Source: Stentor coeruleus
Lineage: Eukaryota; Ciliophora; Heterotrichea; Heterotrichida; Stentoridae
Assembly: GCA_001970955.1 (NCBI GenBank)
Contig: MPUH01000197.1
Coordinates: 19,912-83,911 of the forward strand
Length of the DNA stretch: 64,000 bases
Direction of reading: 5' to 3'
A program made the position numbers and the translations under genes. The notes beneath the pieces were generated by a model. It was not told the origin of the DNA. It ran no database searches and saw only the letters and a program-made list of their open reading frames with translations. Shown here in pieces: positions 10,601-20,660 of this stretch (position 1 is the first letter of the stretch; each line of letters starts with the position of its first letter).

Positions 10601-11485
10601 TTCAAAAACAGACGACATACTTTTTATGCTTTGGACCTTAAAACTGTTTTTAGAAGTATTTTTGATGATTATATCCATAGAATACTTCTTATCATAACTG
10701 TTTAAAATACCGAAATTCACAGTTTTTGGGATGTTTAAATCTGGGCTTAAAACCTTAACATTTATTGGCACTATTAATTTATTAGCTTGAAGTCTGATCT
10801 CTAATGAAGTTTTATACTCTCCTTGCTGAGAGAAATATGCCCGTAAAGTGCCTATTTCCCCTTTCGAATTTCCCAAGACAGGCATGCTTTTTTTTTCTAC
10901 CGATACATCTTTGTCTTGAACTTTTATAGAAATTACTTCTAAAGGGTCATTAAAAGGGTTTTCAATATTCAAGTCAAAAACCCCATATGTACCTTGAATA
11001 TACTCTATATTCACAATTTGTAAACCGAATCCTGATTCTTCTCCAATACCTTGCATATAGTAAATTAAAGTTTCTGTTTCAGTACACAATACTAAATAAT
11101 CACTTCTTATACCAATAGCTGTTGGGATAAAGAGAATATCAAGCTTTACTGGAGACAAATATTTTTGCTTTAATTTTGGTTGTTGCTTTATAAAGAAATC
11201 AGATGATACTAGAGATATGTATTTTAAGACAGTTTCTGATTTTGACATTGGAATTGTTAGAAGCTGTGAAGTTGGTTCGAATAAGAACACAGGACTTGGC
11301 CAATTCATTTTCAACAGTATTGGAGGTTTAGATAGAAAATCAGATAGTTGAGGATCTTTGCTTAGAAGAATATTTAGTAACACACGAGTTTCTTTGTTTA
11401 TCTCACTCAAAGGTGTAGATTTCAAAGTACTTGTTGCTACAATTTGAAGAACTATGAAGGCTATTACTAATCGGTACAAACCCAT
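7647..11485 (-). CDS. TMEM131: TMEM131-like type I membrane protein (split by assembly duplication)
   Basis: A 61-nt block is present twice around the n at 8324. Collapsing one copy plus the n joins a 1067-codon frame to the downstream frame, giving a protein of about 1258 aa. It has an N-terminal signal peptide (MGLYRLVIAFIVLQIVA) and a long luminal part of beta-sandwich PapD/ASH-like repeats, with YGVFDLNIENPFNDPLEVISI and VYFGEVVPGAFKEQLIYYTN resembling the TMEM131 domains. One transmembrane helix (TFILTIACIVAVVVLLI) is followed by a cytosolic tail of about 195 residues, Lys/Ser-rich. Metazoan TMEM131 helps assemble and secrete collagen through its luminal domains and TRAPP-binding tail; here the cargo must be different. 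The identity rests on architecture and blockwise resemblance. As printed, the gene is broken by the duplication. Confidence 0.72.
8263..8385. repeat. Exact 61-bp duplication flanking n at 8324
   Basis: Bases 8263-8323 and 8325-8385 are identical. Both encode the transmembrane start IFVTSCGDETFILTIACIV on the minus strand, so a single protein segment appears in two frames. This is almost certainly an unmerged assembly overlap. Confidence 0.92.
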
Positions 11486-11994
11486 TTATTTTTATATATT
11501 TATTAATTCGCCTAATTAAGTATGTATTTATAGTTTTGGATTTAAAAGTAATATATAGATTACGATTTTGTATAAAAAGGGTTGTTACTTATAAATTATG
11601 CTGTTTTATATGTTTTTTTTTTTTAATAAACTTTTAAAATCAAACTTTAAATATTGAAAGTATTCAATACAAATGCTTATAATAATTGTAGTATATGATA
11701 CATAAAAAATTATAAACAACTTAAACTTAAGGTTCTCTGATATTTCTCCTTTTAATCAACCTCATAATACCATTTTAAATATACCCAGTTACATGATATC
11801 CTTACAACAATCACAAACAAAAATCTTTTATCTAAAAAAACTAGATTTTTTAATAACAACTCACATAATTCTTAGACAATTTTCAAATAAACCCTTCAAA
11901 ACTCATAAAAAATAACAAAAAATCCTCGAAATTCTTCAAAACCAATGATTTTCCTGTCAAAAAAGCGCATTTAAACCAAATATCTAACTAGAAT
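11486..11994. other. Intergenic region
   Basis: About 510 bp of AT-rich DNA between two minus-strand genes, with no supported ORF, RNA or repeat. Confidence 0.7.
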
Positions 11995-13176
11995 TTAATT
12001 TTTATGTTTAGCAAGTGCTAGGCCAATAGCCATGCGATCTCTATCAAAAATGCTATAATAAGAACTCAAAAATATATCCCCAAGTATCCAAAGCGGTCCT
12101 TTAGGTGGATCTAAATCCAAAGCCATAAAAGCAAGTGTGCATCCTTCAATCTCATCAGAATGTTTCCCAGGATTATCATCTCTATTCCTCCCATTTGTTG
12201 TCAAAACATAATTTTTAGGAGGAATTCTATATTCTTTCCCATCAATAACATATACAAGGTCAGGATATTCCATAAAATTAGCACAATCCCCACTTAATTG
12301 TTCAAATATTTTATCAAGATACTTACTTGGAGCTGATAAAAGTGTTGTTCCTGTATCGATTGCGGCTTTACATTTTCTTTTACAAAAACCTAATGATTTT
12401 TCCCCAAGTCTTATATCTTCAACCCATACTGTCCAATATGAAGGGTCTTCTGTTAAAGGAATCCAGTGTATATCCCCTTCGTAATGATTAGTATCTACAC
12501 CTCCAAGAAGAAGTTCTGAGCTTTCTGAGTAGTCAAGGCTAAAAAAAAATGAAAATACATTCCATTCGAGTAATCCACTGCTTACTATGCGGTCAAATAT
12601 AGGCTCGGTACCTTCTGCAGCTAAATCTTTGAACCCTAAACCCATAAGCCCACTGAATTTTCCATCCATAAACACAGAACCATCTTCATCAGTCACTTCA
12701 GCAAAATGTTGGGCTTCCAGTTTCACTCCTGAAATTTTAACAACATCTTCACATATAACCCCAGTGATTCTCCCAGTTGCAAAACCAACTTCTAAACTAT
12801 CCCCGATTTCTTTATGCGTATCACTTTTATTATGGTCAAAAGCTTTACGAGATTTACAAGATTTATCTTTACACAGCTTTGAATTGACAAAAAAATTCCC
12901 ACTTCCAGTATCAAAAATCACATCAAGCCATTGAGAAGGAGTTCCAATACCAATTTTCCCAACATATTGTGTATTAGAAAAGTTCTTAAGGTGTATTGCT
13001 GTTTTTGATTCAACAAATGATGCAATGCTTCTCTGTTGATGAAGGGTTTTTATAAGTTCTTTTTTTTCATCATGAGTATATTCTTGCCTTTCTAAAGGTA
13101 TTTTATATACTTTGCTTGGACTTAAAAGTTCTTGAAAACAGTTTCCGATAACCAAAATTGCAAAAATGATTTTCAT
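11995..13176 (-). CDS. Pepsin-family aspartyl protease (cathepsin D-like)
   Basis: A 393-aa A1-family aspartic endopeptidase. Residues 1-19 form a signal peptide (MKIIFAILVIGNCFQELLS), followed by a propeptide of about 45 residues. The substrate-facing sequence YVGKIGIGTPSQWLDVIFDTGSGNFFV holds the first catalytic Asp in DTGS, and AAIDTGTTLLSAPSKY holds the second in DTGT. LWILGDIFLSSYYSIFDRD is the conserved C-terminal block before the end of the fold. Cys pairs flank both lobes. It should be a zymogen acting in food vacuoles or lysosomes, or secreted. There is no C-terminal membrane anchor. Single exon, stop TAA. It is divergent from the coiled-coil gene, with 94 bp between starts. Confidence 0.93.
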   Translation of the reverse strand: MKIIFAILVIGNCFQELLSPSKVYKIPLERQEYTHDEKKELIKTLHQQRSIASFVESKTAIHLKNFSNTQYVGKIGIGTPSQWLDVIFDTGSGNFFVNSKLCKDKSCKSRKAFDHNKSDTHKEIGDSLEVGFATGRITGVICEDVVKISGVKLEAQHFAEVTDEDGSVFMDGKFSGLMGLGFKDLAAEGTEPIFDRIVSSGLLEWNVFSFFFSLDYSESSELLLGGVDTNHYEGDIHWIPLTEDPSYWTVWVEDIRLGEKSLGFCKRKCKAAIDTGTTLLSAPSKYLDKIFEQLSGDCANFMEYPDLVYVIDGKEYRIPPKNYVLTTNGRNRDDNPGKHSDEIEGCTLAFMALDLDPPKGPLWILGDIFLSSYYSIFDRDRMAIGLALAKHKN

Positions 13177-13270
13177 TATCCGTTTATTATGTGATGATTA
13201 TGAAAAAAAAAAGGTTGGATTTTATATTTAAGACTTAGTTTTCGTATTTTATCATTGTTTTTATAAATTT

Positions 13271-15622
13271 ATGAACAAATTTCTTAAGGATTTCACAATT
13301 GAGGATTGGGTAAATGGATCGAATACAGAAGGGTTTATTAGAATACAAGTCTTAGATGAAGAAGAGCAGCAGTCAAAAGAAGCTGATTCTTATTCTGAAG
13401 CTGTTATAAGATTGAGGAAAATAGAAAAACAATATTATGAAGTACTTGAACGGAATAAGTCTTTAGAGGAACAACTTTATAATGCACAATGTCAAGTTAG
13501 GACTTTACAAGTTTCTGATGTGTATAATAATCGTGAGTTTATTGATGAAAATATTGTCCAAACAGAAATAGACAAAATAACACAGCAAATCATTGAGAAT
13601 AACTCTAATACTGAAGATAAAGACAGCCTACAAAGCCAAATCTATTTCCAAAGACTAATCATCGATGATCTTATGTGCAAACTTCAAAACATGCACTACC
13701 GTGTCGAATACTACAAAGAAGACGTAACAGAATTAAAATACCAGTTTGAAAAAGAAAAAACAACTCTTGAACAAGAAAAAAGAAATAATGATGTAGCAAA
13801 TGAACTTTATCAAGAAGCTACAAAAACAATCCAAGACCTAAACTCACAAATTGATATCCTAACAGACAAACTTCAATATGCTTTAACTCATAAAGAAATT
13901 GAAACAAAAATCATCGTTGAAAAAACTTCTTATCAAGTAGACGTTGAAAATGAAATCTTAGAAAGTAGACTTTATCAAGATGTTTATAAACTAAAAAAAA
14001 AATTCAACGAACAACTTGTAAAAATACAAAGAAAAAACCAGATGTCTATAGAAAACCTTGGCTTATGTATGAAAAAACGTACAGATGAGCTTAAGCATTT
14101 TTATGAGTACCGGATCAAAAAAATGATTGAAGAGTTTTCATTTGAAGAAGCGAAATTTCAATCGAAAAAACTTGAACTTCGAGAAGAAATATCAGAAAAC
14201 CTTAAAGTTATTAGAGAATTAGAAACTCGTTTTAATCTAAGTGAAAGGAAATTTCTCCTTGACCGGCAAAGAAGTAATAAAGCTGAAGCTGTTATAAAAA
14301 GCTTAGAAGAAATTGTGGATAAACTGAATATTGATATGGTTGAAAGTTCTGCAAAAAGTAAAGCTGAGATTGAGTCTATGAAAAAACACACTCAATATCT
14401 AGAAAGTGACTTAAAATCATCTTTTAGTCAACAAGCTAGACTTGCAGAGAAAAAATATGAGGATGCAGTAGAGTCTATGAAACAAGAATACAAAGCAAAA
14501 GTTGAGAAAATCAATGACGAGTTTAAGTTAAACATGAAGAAATTGTCAATGAAAGAGAAAAAAGAACACTTGACTCTACTTGATGAAATATCACGAATAG
14601 AAAGGGATAAGACTGAAATAGAAATGCAAGTTGAAGAAAGGGTTCAAGATGTCCTTCGTGAAGCTAAAGCTGTAATTTTTATGTAGAAATATCAAGAATA
14701 TGAGTTTATGCTTGACCATAATAAAAGACAGCTTTTAGAACAGTGGAATAATGATAGAAAAGAAATGAGGATTGAACATGAAAATGAAATGGTCCAGCTG
14801 CAAAGGGATTTTAGAGAAAAAATCCATGAACAAACAGTGAAAATCCATGACGAATATGAAGCTAAAATTGAACAAATCGAACAAACAAATATAGAAAAAA
14901 TACGCAATGCCAATAGAAAACATGTAGAAGAAGTTATTTCCATAAAAGATGCAAATTCTAAAGCTGTTACCGAATTAAACAGTTCTATTGAAAAACTCAA
15001 CATCGAGAATTTCAATTATTGTCGGATTATCAAAGGGTTTCATGCTGAGAAAGAAGAAATGAAAGAAAAATATGAAGAACAATTAAAAGAGCAACAAGTG
15101 AGATATAATGATTTAACAATGAGTTATAATGAATTGAGGAATCTTAAAGCAAGAATGCAATCGGCATTTGAAGAAAAAATTGCAATACTTTCACAACAAC
15201 TTAATGATAAAGAACGAGTGTTGAAGTTAAAATTTGAGACTGAAAAAAATGTGGCAATTAATATAGTTAAACAAGAAAAAGCTGATATTGAAGCTATGAC
15301 GTCAAAAAAAATCAATGAGTTGTCTAGAAGATATGAAGAACTTACAAATAAATATAATAAAAAAAAACAGAAAAAGAGTGTTTTGAGGATTTCTGATAAT
15401 GGGTCGCAAAGAGTGGTACAGGAATTGATGGAAAAAGAACGTACGATTGAACTTTTGAAAAAGGAAAAACATAATTTACAGACAGCTTTGGATTATATGA
15501 ATTCGACTGTGAGGATTTTTAGCGGCCAGGAACAGGTTTTTCACACTAAAACTAATAGTACGGATCTTCGTACGCCTAAAGGACCACGAAAACAAGCTAG
15601 GTTTACTAGTAGTAATCGATAA
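13271..15622 (+). CDS. Long coiled-coil protein, 778 aa after splicing
   Basis: Two exons joined across a 15-nt phase-0 intron at 14672-14686: 467 codons, then 311, stop TAA. The second exon begins KYQEYEFMLDH. Apart from a short N-terminal stretch (about 1-40, containing FTIEDWVNGSNTEG) and a basic C-terminal tail (TPKGPRKQARFTSSNR), the protein is continuous coiled coil with many KEE/QLE heptads. There is no motor, kinase or membrane domain. The intron is supported because the coiled coil continues without loss of character on both sides. Centrosomal or basal-body scaffold proteins look like this, but I do not recognise a specific family. Confidence 0.85.
14672..14686 (+). other. 15-nt intron (phase 0)
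   Basis: GTAATTTTTATGTAG, A at position 10. It joins the two halves of the long coiled-coil protein; the last three bases supply the stop seen when unspliced. Confidence 0.93.
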
Positions 15623-15625
15623 TGT

Positions 15626-16504
15626 TATATACGTAATGAATGTAAATAAGAATGATTCAATTAGTTTTTCTTGATACTTCCACCATTTCTAGAAGCAAAG
15701 ATATTGATTTTATTTTCCCAGAATCAATTTCACAGTTTTTAACTATTAAAACTTAGATTTCCTTGACAATTGTTTGGGTTATCGCAAAAGTGTAACATTA
15801 AAACTCATGTTATCAGTTTTTTTCTTAGTCTCCACTATATTCTATAAGATTTTTATAAAATAATTTTAGTTTCAGCATATTCTATCATCAATGTTATCTT
15901 TTTTTTTTAATAATATTTTCTTATGATTTATATAATTTAATTTCCAAAATACTTTGCTTGATAAAATTCGTCTATCATATTAATTTTCCTTTTCCTAACA
16001 ATTTCCACTTAAAGCCAAATATTTTTTAAGTATTATCTTTACAAGGTCTACCTTAATATATCCAAAGTACAAAATTATAGAAATTATTGCTTATAATTAA
16101 TAATCAGAAAAATATTATCTTATAGACTCATAAATAATCCAACTTGATTTTGATAGTTACATAATTTTAATAGCATTTTCTAATATAAACAAACCAACAA
16201 ATAATAAACCTTAACCTTTTATATGCTTATTTTACAACAATTTATAGTAACACACAATTTTAATACTAAACAGAAATCCTTATAAAAAATTATTCCCATC
16301 AATATGATTTACCAAATTTCTCTCTTTTAGTAACTATTTTCCCAATTAAACTTCTATCCATAAACATCATTAAAAAATCATAAAAACCCATCAAAACCAC
16401 TGTAAAAAAGTATTTTTTAAACCCATCTCAAGCATTATTTCCCAAATTTTATAAAATATGCAACTTCTTAATCTATAATCACATAACCCTAAATAATTAT
16501 TAAT
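15626..16504. other. Intergenic region, about 880 bp
   Basis: A very AT-rich spacer between two plus-strand genes. I checked both strands for open frames with 15-nt splices and saw none; no tRNA-like or repeated element is visible. Confidence 0.65.
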
Positions 16505-16939
16505 ATGGCTTTTCTTGGTAAAATTCTCCACTCAAAAGCTGGTAATGTTTCAACAAGCATTCTTTCATTTAAATCCCCTCTTTTATTATACTTTTCTGCT
16601 AGTTGGTGTCCACCATGCAGGTCTTTTACCCCAATTTTATCAGAATTTTATACTAAAGTCAACACCCCAAAAAAACAATGTGAGATTATCTTCAGTACTT
16701 TTGATGAAACAAAAAACGACTTTGATGATTACTATGAGAAAATGCCATGGTTGACTATCCCTTTTGAAGATAAAGATATAGTAATAAATCTAGCTAAGAA
16801 ATTTGAAATTGAATCAATACCAACTTTGGTACTGATTGATGAAAAAGGAAATGCACTTAGTAAAAGCTGTAGACATGAAGTGACTAATAAGGGAGTAGAA
16901 GCTTTATATTCCTTTAAATTGCTTTTATCTAAAAATTAG
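16505..16939 (+). CDS. Nucleoredoxin/tryparedoxin-like thioredoxin-fold protein
   Basis: A 144-aa single-domain oxidoreductase. The active site WCPPC (about residues 36-40) follows YFSAS and precedes RSFTPILSEFY, the nucleoredoxin/tryparedoxin signature rather than the WCGPC of classical thioredoxin. ESIPTLVLIDEKG contains the conserved cis-Pro. There is no signal peptide, so it is probably cytosolic, reducing protein disulfides. Single exon, stop TAG. Its stop is separated from the stop of the convergent PABP gene by only 23 bp, so the 3' ends of the two transcripts must overlap or be extremely short. Confidence 0.9.
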   Translation: MAFLGKILHSKAGNVSTSILSFKSPLLLYFSASWCPPCRSFTPILSEFYTKVNTPKKQCEIIFSTFDETKNDFDDYYEKMPWLTIPFEDKDIVINLAKKFEIESIPTLVLIDEKGNALSKSCRHEVTNKGVEALYSFKLLLSKN

Positions 16940-16962
16940 AATGCATGAAATTATGTTACAAG

Positions 16963-18600
16963 TTAATTAGGAATTGATTCCAAAAATTTTAGCTGTGTTG
17001 GGTTATTGGCCCAGACGGTTTTTAATTGCTCAATAGCTTCTCTGACCTTTTCTTTAAGTAAAGTTTCATTACTCATAAGACTATATGCAATTTGGTTGCC
17101 ATGATCAAGTAGCATATTGGTAACTTTGCCTGCAACAAGTTCACTTGTCATATTCATAACAAAAGGTAACAAAGCTTCATATGTTGTTTTTTTCTCTTGT
17201 ACTGTAGCAGGTATTCCTGGTTTTCCCATTGGTACTGGAGGTCTTCTATAATTTCCATTTGGGATTTGTGAACTTGGAGGAACCTGGGAGAAATTGCCAA
17301 ACTTGCCTTGTTGATTAACTGCATATCCAGTTTTATCAAAAGGCATCATCGCTGGGAAATAAGGCATATTTATAGGAAAACCCTGTCCTCTAGCAATTTG
17401 AAATCCTATTGGCCCAGTAGCAAACCTTAAAGCCCTTTCATTTCTCATCTGCATTTTAGTAATCAAACCCATTTTCAACTCATTTCTTGGCTTCCATCTA
17501 GCAACATATAGTTTTTGTCCTTCCAAGGTCTTCTCTTGTAGTTCTTTTAAAGCTAAAGTTGCTGATTTTTCTAAGACAAAACATACAAATCCAATCCCTC
17601 TTGGCAAAAGTTCCTTGTGCATATCACCTTCAGCATTATATTTTATATGCTCAGACAAAACAATTTTCAATGATGATATCTGCCCATAAACCAAACATAT
17701 TTCCCTTAGTTTTGTGTCACAAATACTCTTAGGGATGTTTCTTATATACAAATTCTTAACTTTCCATTCTTCAATTTTCTTCAAATATTGATCCCTTAAA
17801 ACAGCTTTTCTAACATTTTTATTCATATGTGGGACAACATACCATTCAAAATCCTCTTCTTTTTTTGTATGCATTATTTCACAGGCTTTAGAAGCAGAAT
17901 CTTGATTAGAAAAACACACAAAACCAAAAGCTCGTTCACCATCTTTAGTCTTAGAAGTCATAAGCCCTATTGATGTGATTTCACCAAACTGAGAAAAAAT
18001 TTCTTTTATCATATCTTGAGAATAGCTTAAAGGGAAACCTTTTATATACAAGTTTGTTTTGTTAGCAATTGACCTTGAAGCTATAGGTAGAAACTCAGAT
18101 ACAATGATTTTATTGGTACCCCAAAGGAAGCCATTAAGCTTATTTATAGCTTCTTGAGCTTTATCTTTACGTTCGAATTGGATAAACCCATAACCTAAAG
18201 AGTTACCATTAGTATCATAACAGATTTTAGATGATATTATGGCCCCATATGGAGTAAAGATATCTTCAAAGTTTTTAAGTGTAGCTTGAGGGGGGATGTT
18301 TTTCACAAATATATTAGACTGAGGATCATGATCTTTAGTTACACGGCATACTCGAATTACAGTGTTTTTGATTTTAGACCCATTCAGTTCTCGTCGTGCT
18401 GAAGATGCTTGAGTAGGGTCTTTATAAGCTATAAATGCATATGCTCGATTTGTATAAGTTTGGCTGCGGATAAGCTTGATGAATGTGATATCCCCATACT
18501 GATGAGCAATACTATAAAGCTCACCTTCTCTAACTGAAGAGTGAAGGTCGCCAATATAAAGCTGGGCCAGGCCTGTCAAACCTGTGTTATTAACTAACAT
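16963..18600 (-). CDS. PAB1: Cytoplasmic poly(A)-binding protein
   Basis: A 545-aa protein with four RRMs (about residues 12-88, 95-170, 182-260, 282-372) followed by a Pro/Gly/Met-rich linker and a C-terminal MLLE/PABC domain (about 465-540). RNP2/RNP1 pairs are visible: LYIGDL/RAYAFIAY, IFVKNI/GYGFIQF, LYIKGF/AFGFVCF, LYIRNI/GIGFVCF. The MLLE helix contains VAGKVTNMLLDHGN. This is the standard architecture of the protein that coats mRNA poly(A) tails and contacts eIF4G and PAM2 proteins. RRM3 and RRM4 are more divergent than RRM1 and RRM2. Single exon, stop TAA. Confidence 0.95.
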   Translation of the reverse strand: MLVNNTGLTGLAQLYIGDLHSSVREGELYSIAHQYGDITFIKLIRSQTYTNRAYAFIAYKDPTQASSARRELNGSKIKNTVIRVCRVTKDHDPQSNIFVKNIPPQATLKNFEDIFTPYGAIISSKICYDTNGNSLGYGFIQFERKDKAQEAINKLNGFLWGTNKIIVSEFLPIASRSIANKTNLYIKGFPLSYSQDMIKEIFSQFGEITSIGLMTSKTKDGERAFGFVCFSNQDSASKACEIMHTKKEEDFEWYVVPHMNKNVRKAVLRDQYLKKIEEWKVKNLYIRNIPKSICDTKLREICLVYGQISSLKIVLSEHIKYNAEGDMHKELLPRGIGFVCFVLEKSATLALKELQEKTLEGQKLYVARWKPRNELKMGLITKMQMRNERALRFATGPIGFQIARGQGFPINMPYFPAMMPFDKTGYAVNQQGKFGNFSQVPPSSQIPNGNYRRPPVPMGKPGIPATVQEKKTTYEALLPFVMNMTSELVAGKVTNMLLDHGNQIAYSLMSNETLLKEKVREAIEQLKTVWANNPTQLKFLESIPN

Positions 18601-18657
18601 TTATAAATTTTGCTAATGACATATTTAACTTATCATATAAAAATTCGAAAAGTCCTT

Positions 18658-18837
18658 TTAGTTTTTCCCCCCTGTGCTACTAAATACCCGCCCTTTATGT
18701 TCTGGTTTGAAAAATAGATCAGGAGATTTTTGAGAACCTTGATCTATTGATGTTCTTATTACAGTACTGTTTTGGATTTCATCTCGATAAGAATAATCTC
18801 CATATAAATCACTTGATGTTAGAACATAACCACTCAT
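18658..18837 (-). CDS. Small conserved-looking ORF, 59 aa
   Basis: A short open frame from ATG (18835-18837) to TAA (18658-18660), protein beginning MSGYVLTSSDLYGDYSY and ending GRVFSSTGGKN. The DNA here is clearly less AT-rich than spacers elsewhere and its codon usage matches neighbouring genes. It sits tightly between two minus-strand genes: 57 bp from the PABP start and 12 bp from the TPR-like gene's stop. The protein is hydrophilic with no membrane segment or known motif. I do not recognise a family. Composition and packing support it as a real gene, but it could still be a chance ORF. Confidence 0.55.
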   Translation of the reverse strand: MSGYVLTSSDLYGDYSYRDEIQNSTVIRTSIDQGSQKSPDLFFKPEHKGRVFSSTGGKN

Positions 18838-18849
18838 GATATCCGCTAT

Positions 18850-20100
18850 TTAAATATTACATTTTTCTGACTCTGAACTGCTTATTTGTGGTTTTATGTA
18901 TTTTTCAGTCTTCATTGTGGGGATTGTTCGGCCTGTGGAGAGTTTGCCGGTATCAGAAGGGTTTTTTATGGATTTAAATGAAAGGAAGTCTTTTGTAGAG
19001 ATTTTTTCTGTGCTGGCTAAGAGCTTTTTAGTTGATTTTTTTTTGGATGGGGTAAGTTTTCTGACTGGGGTTGTTGATTTGCTAGGTTTAGCAATTTTCC
19101 TTTTCGGCTTTACCGAGCAAACCCTCGGTTTTTCCGCAGACCTCTTAACAACAATTTTTTCTTTTGTCACACTCTGAGTTTTCACATCCACCACTTTCTT
19201 AGCCCTAACATAATGTTTTTTATAACTTTTAGCCACATGTATCAACAAAGGTGAAGTATTAGGTAAAAAGCATTTACAAATAGCTAATGCTCGTTCATGC
19301 CAATCTTTACTATTTGCATTTTCACTTATCACAGTTCGATCTTGTGTTATAAACCTTAATTCTACAGCTACAGAAAAATAACTTGATGCCATTCTGCATA
19401 TATTTTCTAAGATTTTAGCAAATGTTAGCTCTTTTTTTATAGAAGCTGGATTAACCCATTCATTTAAGAGTATTGGTTGTAATATCATTACATTACCTAT
19501 ATTGTATGAATTAATCCAATCTTCACCTGCATAGATGCTGGTTTTTTTACTAAAATTTTTTGAGATGACTTTATCAAGAACTTCGACGATTTTGGAGACT
19601 GAGTCCATCATCCTGCTTGCAGAGACTCCTTTTTTATGGGTGAAGCTGTATTGAGAAACTAGAAGGGATAAGGATAAAAGCATTTCTTTTATATATTTTA
19701 AGGATCCTTGGGCGTATTTTAGAGCTTTTTCATGTTGTTTGTTTTGTGAAAGAATCGCACATATCTGTAAATGCAGTGTTGACAAATACTTTAGTGGTCG
19801 GAGATTTTCTAGTGCTGTTGTATTTTTACCTAGAATACTTTTTGCTGTATGAAGAGATGTATCTAAATAGTCTAATGCCTGACCTATACGCCCTAGTCTA
19901 TAGAAACAAAATGCAGTATTATGTGATACTGTTAGGGTAACATAAGGACTTATGTTCTTGTGTGAATTTTCAAGGTATTCTTCACAGTTTTGTAAGTATG
20001 ATAAAGCTTCAAAATAGTTTTCTAAGAGTATTTGCTGTATTGCATCATCAAGAAGGTTATATTCGTTTGCCTTGGTTTTTTCGATTTTGAATTGATTCAT
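18850..20100 (-). CDS. TPR-like protein with basic tail, 416 aa
   Basis: The N-terminal 150 residues show helical pairs of TPR type: EALSYLQNCEEYLE, AFCFYRLGRIGQALDYLDTSL and KQHEKALKYAQGSLKYIKEM have the A/G-Y-L spacing of tetratricopeptide helices. The middle (150-290) is helical without clear repeats. From about residue 295 the chain becomes strongly basic and Ser/Thr/Lys-rich (KPKRKIAKPSKSTTP, SKKKSTKKLL), like a nucleic-acid or microtubule-binding tail. Similar TPR proteins occur in ciliates, but I cannot name a functional family. Single exon, stop TAA. Confidence 0.75.
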   Translation of the reverse strand: MNQFKIEKTKANEYNLLDDAIQQILLENYFEALSYLQNCEEYLENSHKNISPYVTLTVSHNTAFCFYRLGRIGQALDYLDTSLHTAKSILGKNTTALENLRPLKYLSTLHLQICAILSQNKQHEKALKYAQGSLKYIKEMLLSLSLLVSQYSFTHKKGVSASRMMDSVSKIVEVLDKVISKNFSKKTSIYAGEDWINSYNIGNVMILQPILLNEWVNPASIKKELTFAKILENICRMASSYFSVAVELRFITQDRTVISENANSKDWHERALAICKCFLPNTSPLLIHVAKSYKKHYVRAKKVVDVKTQSVTKEKIVVKRSAEKPRVCSVKPKRKIAKPSKSTTPVRKLTPSKKKSTKKLLASTEKISTKDFLSFKSIKNPSDTGKLSTGRTIPTMKTEKYIKPQISSSESEKCNI

Positions 20101-20343
20101 TAGTAAATTATGAAACTATTAAAGAACTATTCTGAATATGGAAAGACACTAGAGATAAAGCACTGCCACTTGTAAATAAGAAAATAATAAACTATATAAA
20201 GTTGTATTGAAAATTATTGCCTTAAAATATTTCTCTCAACAAGATAATGAGGATATATTACTTTAAATTTATTCATTTATTCTAAATTTAATTGAAAATT
20301 GCCCAGTATTAAAAGTTTATTTTTATCTCCATAAGTGTGATAT

Positions 20344-20462
20344 ATATTATTTCATAGACTGCCTATAACAAGCTTAAATTGTGAATATTTCAATAAAAGT
20401 TTNATATTATTTCATAGACTGCCTATAACAAGCTTAAATTGTGAATATTTCAATAAAAGTTT
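20344..20462. repeat. 59-bp duplication flanking n at 20403
   Basis: 20344-20402 and 20404-20462 are identical blocks (ATATTATTTCATAGACTGCC...). The single n between them suggests an unmerged contig overlap. Confidence 0.9.
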
Positions 20463-20483
20463 TGATTTATTAAGAATGAAACT

Positions 20484-20590
20484 TCTAGTAAGAAATTATT
20501 ATTTGTCATTCTCAAGTTTATTTTCATATAAAATATTATTTTATNTCTAGTAAGAAATTATTATTTGTCATTCTCAAGTTTATTTTCATA
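20484..20590. repeat. 45-bp duplication flanking n at 20545
   Basis: 20484-20528 is repeated exactly at 20546-20590 (TCTAGTAAGAAATTATTATT...). Sixteen unrelated bases precede the n, so one contig end carried extra, perhaps erroneous, sequence. Confidence 0.88.
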
Positions 20591-20660
20591 ACATCCACAA
20601 CATTTTCTCATCACACCCAAAATATAAACTACTAATAAAAAATATTTTGACTAATAATCA

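Larger units (their letters stand above)
20101..20660. other. Intergenic region with two gap duplications
   Basis: An AT-rich spacer holding the duplicated blocks around the n at 20403 and 20545. No gene is supported once these are ignored. Confidence 0.7.
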
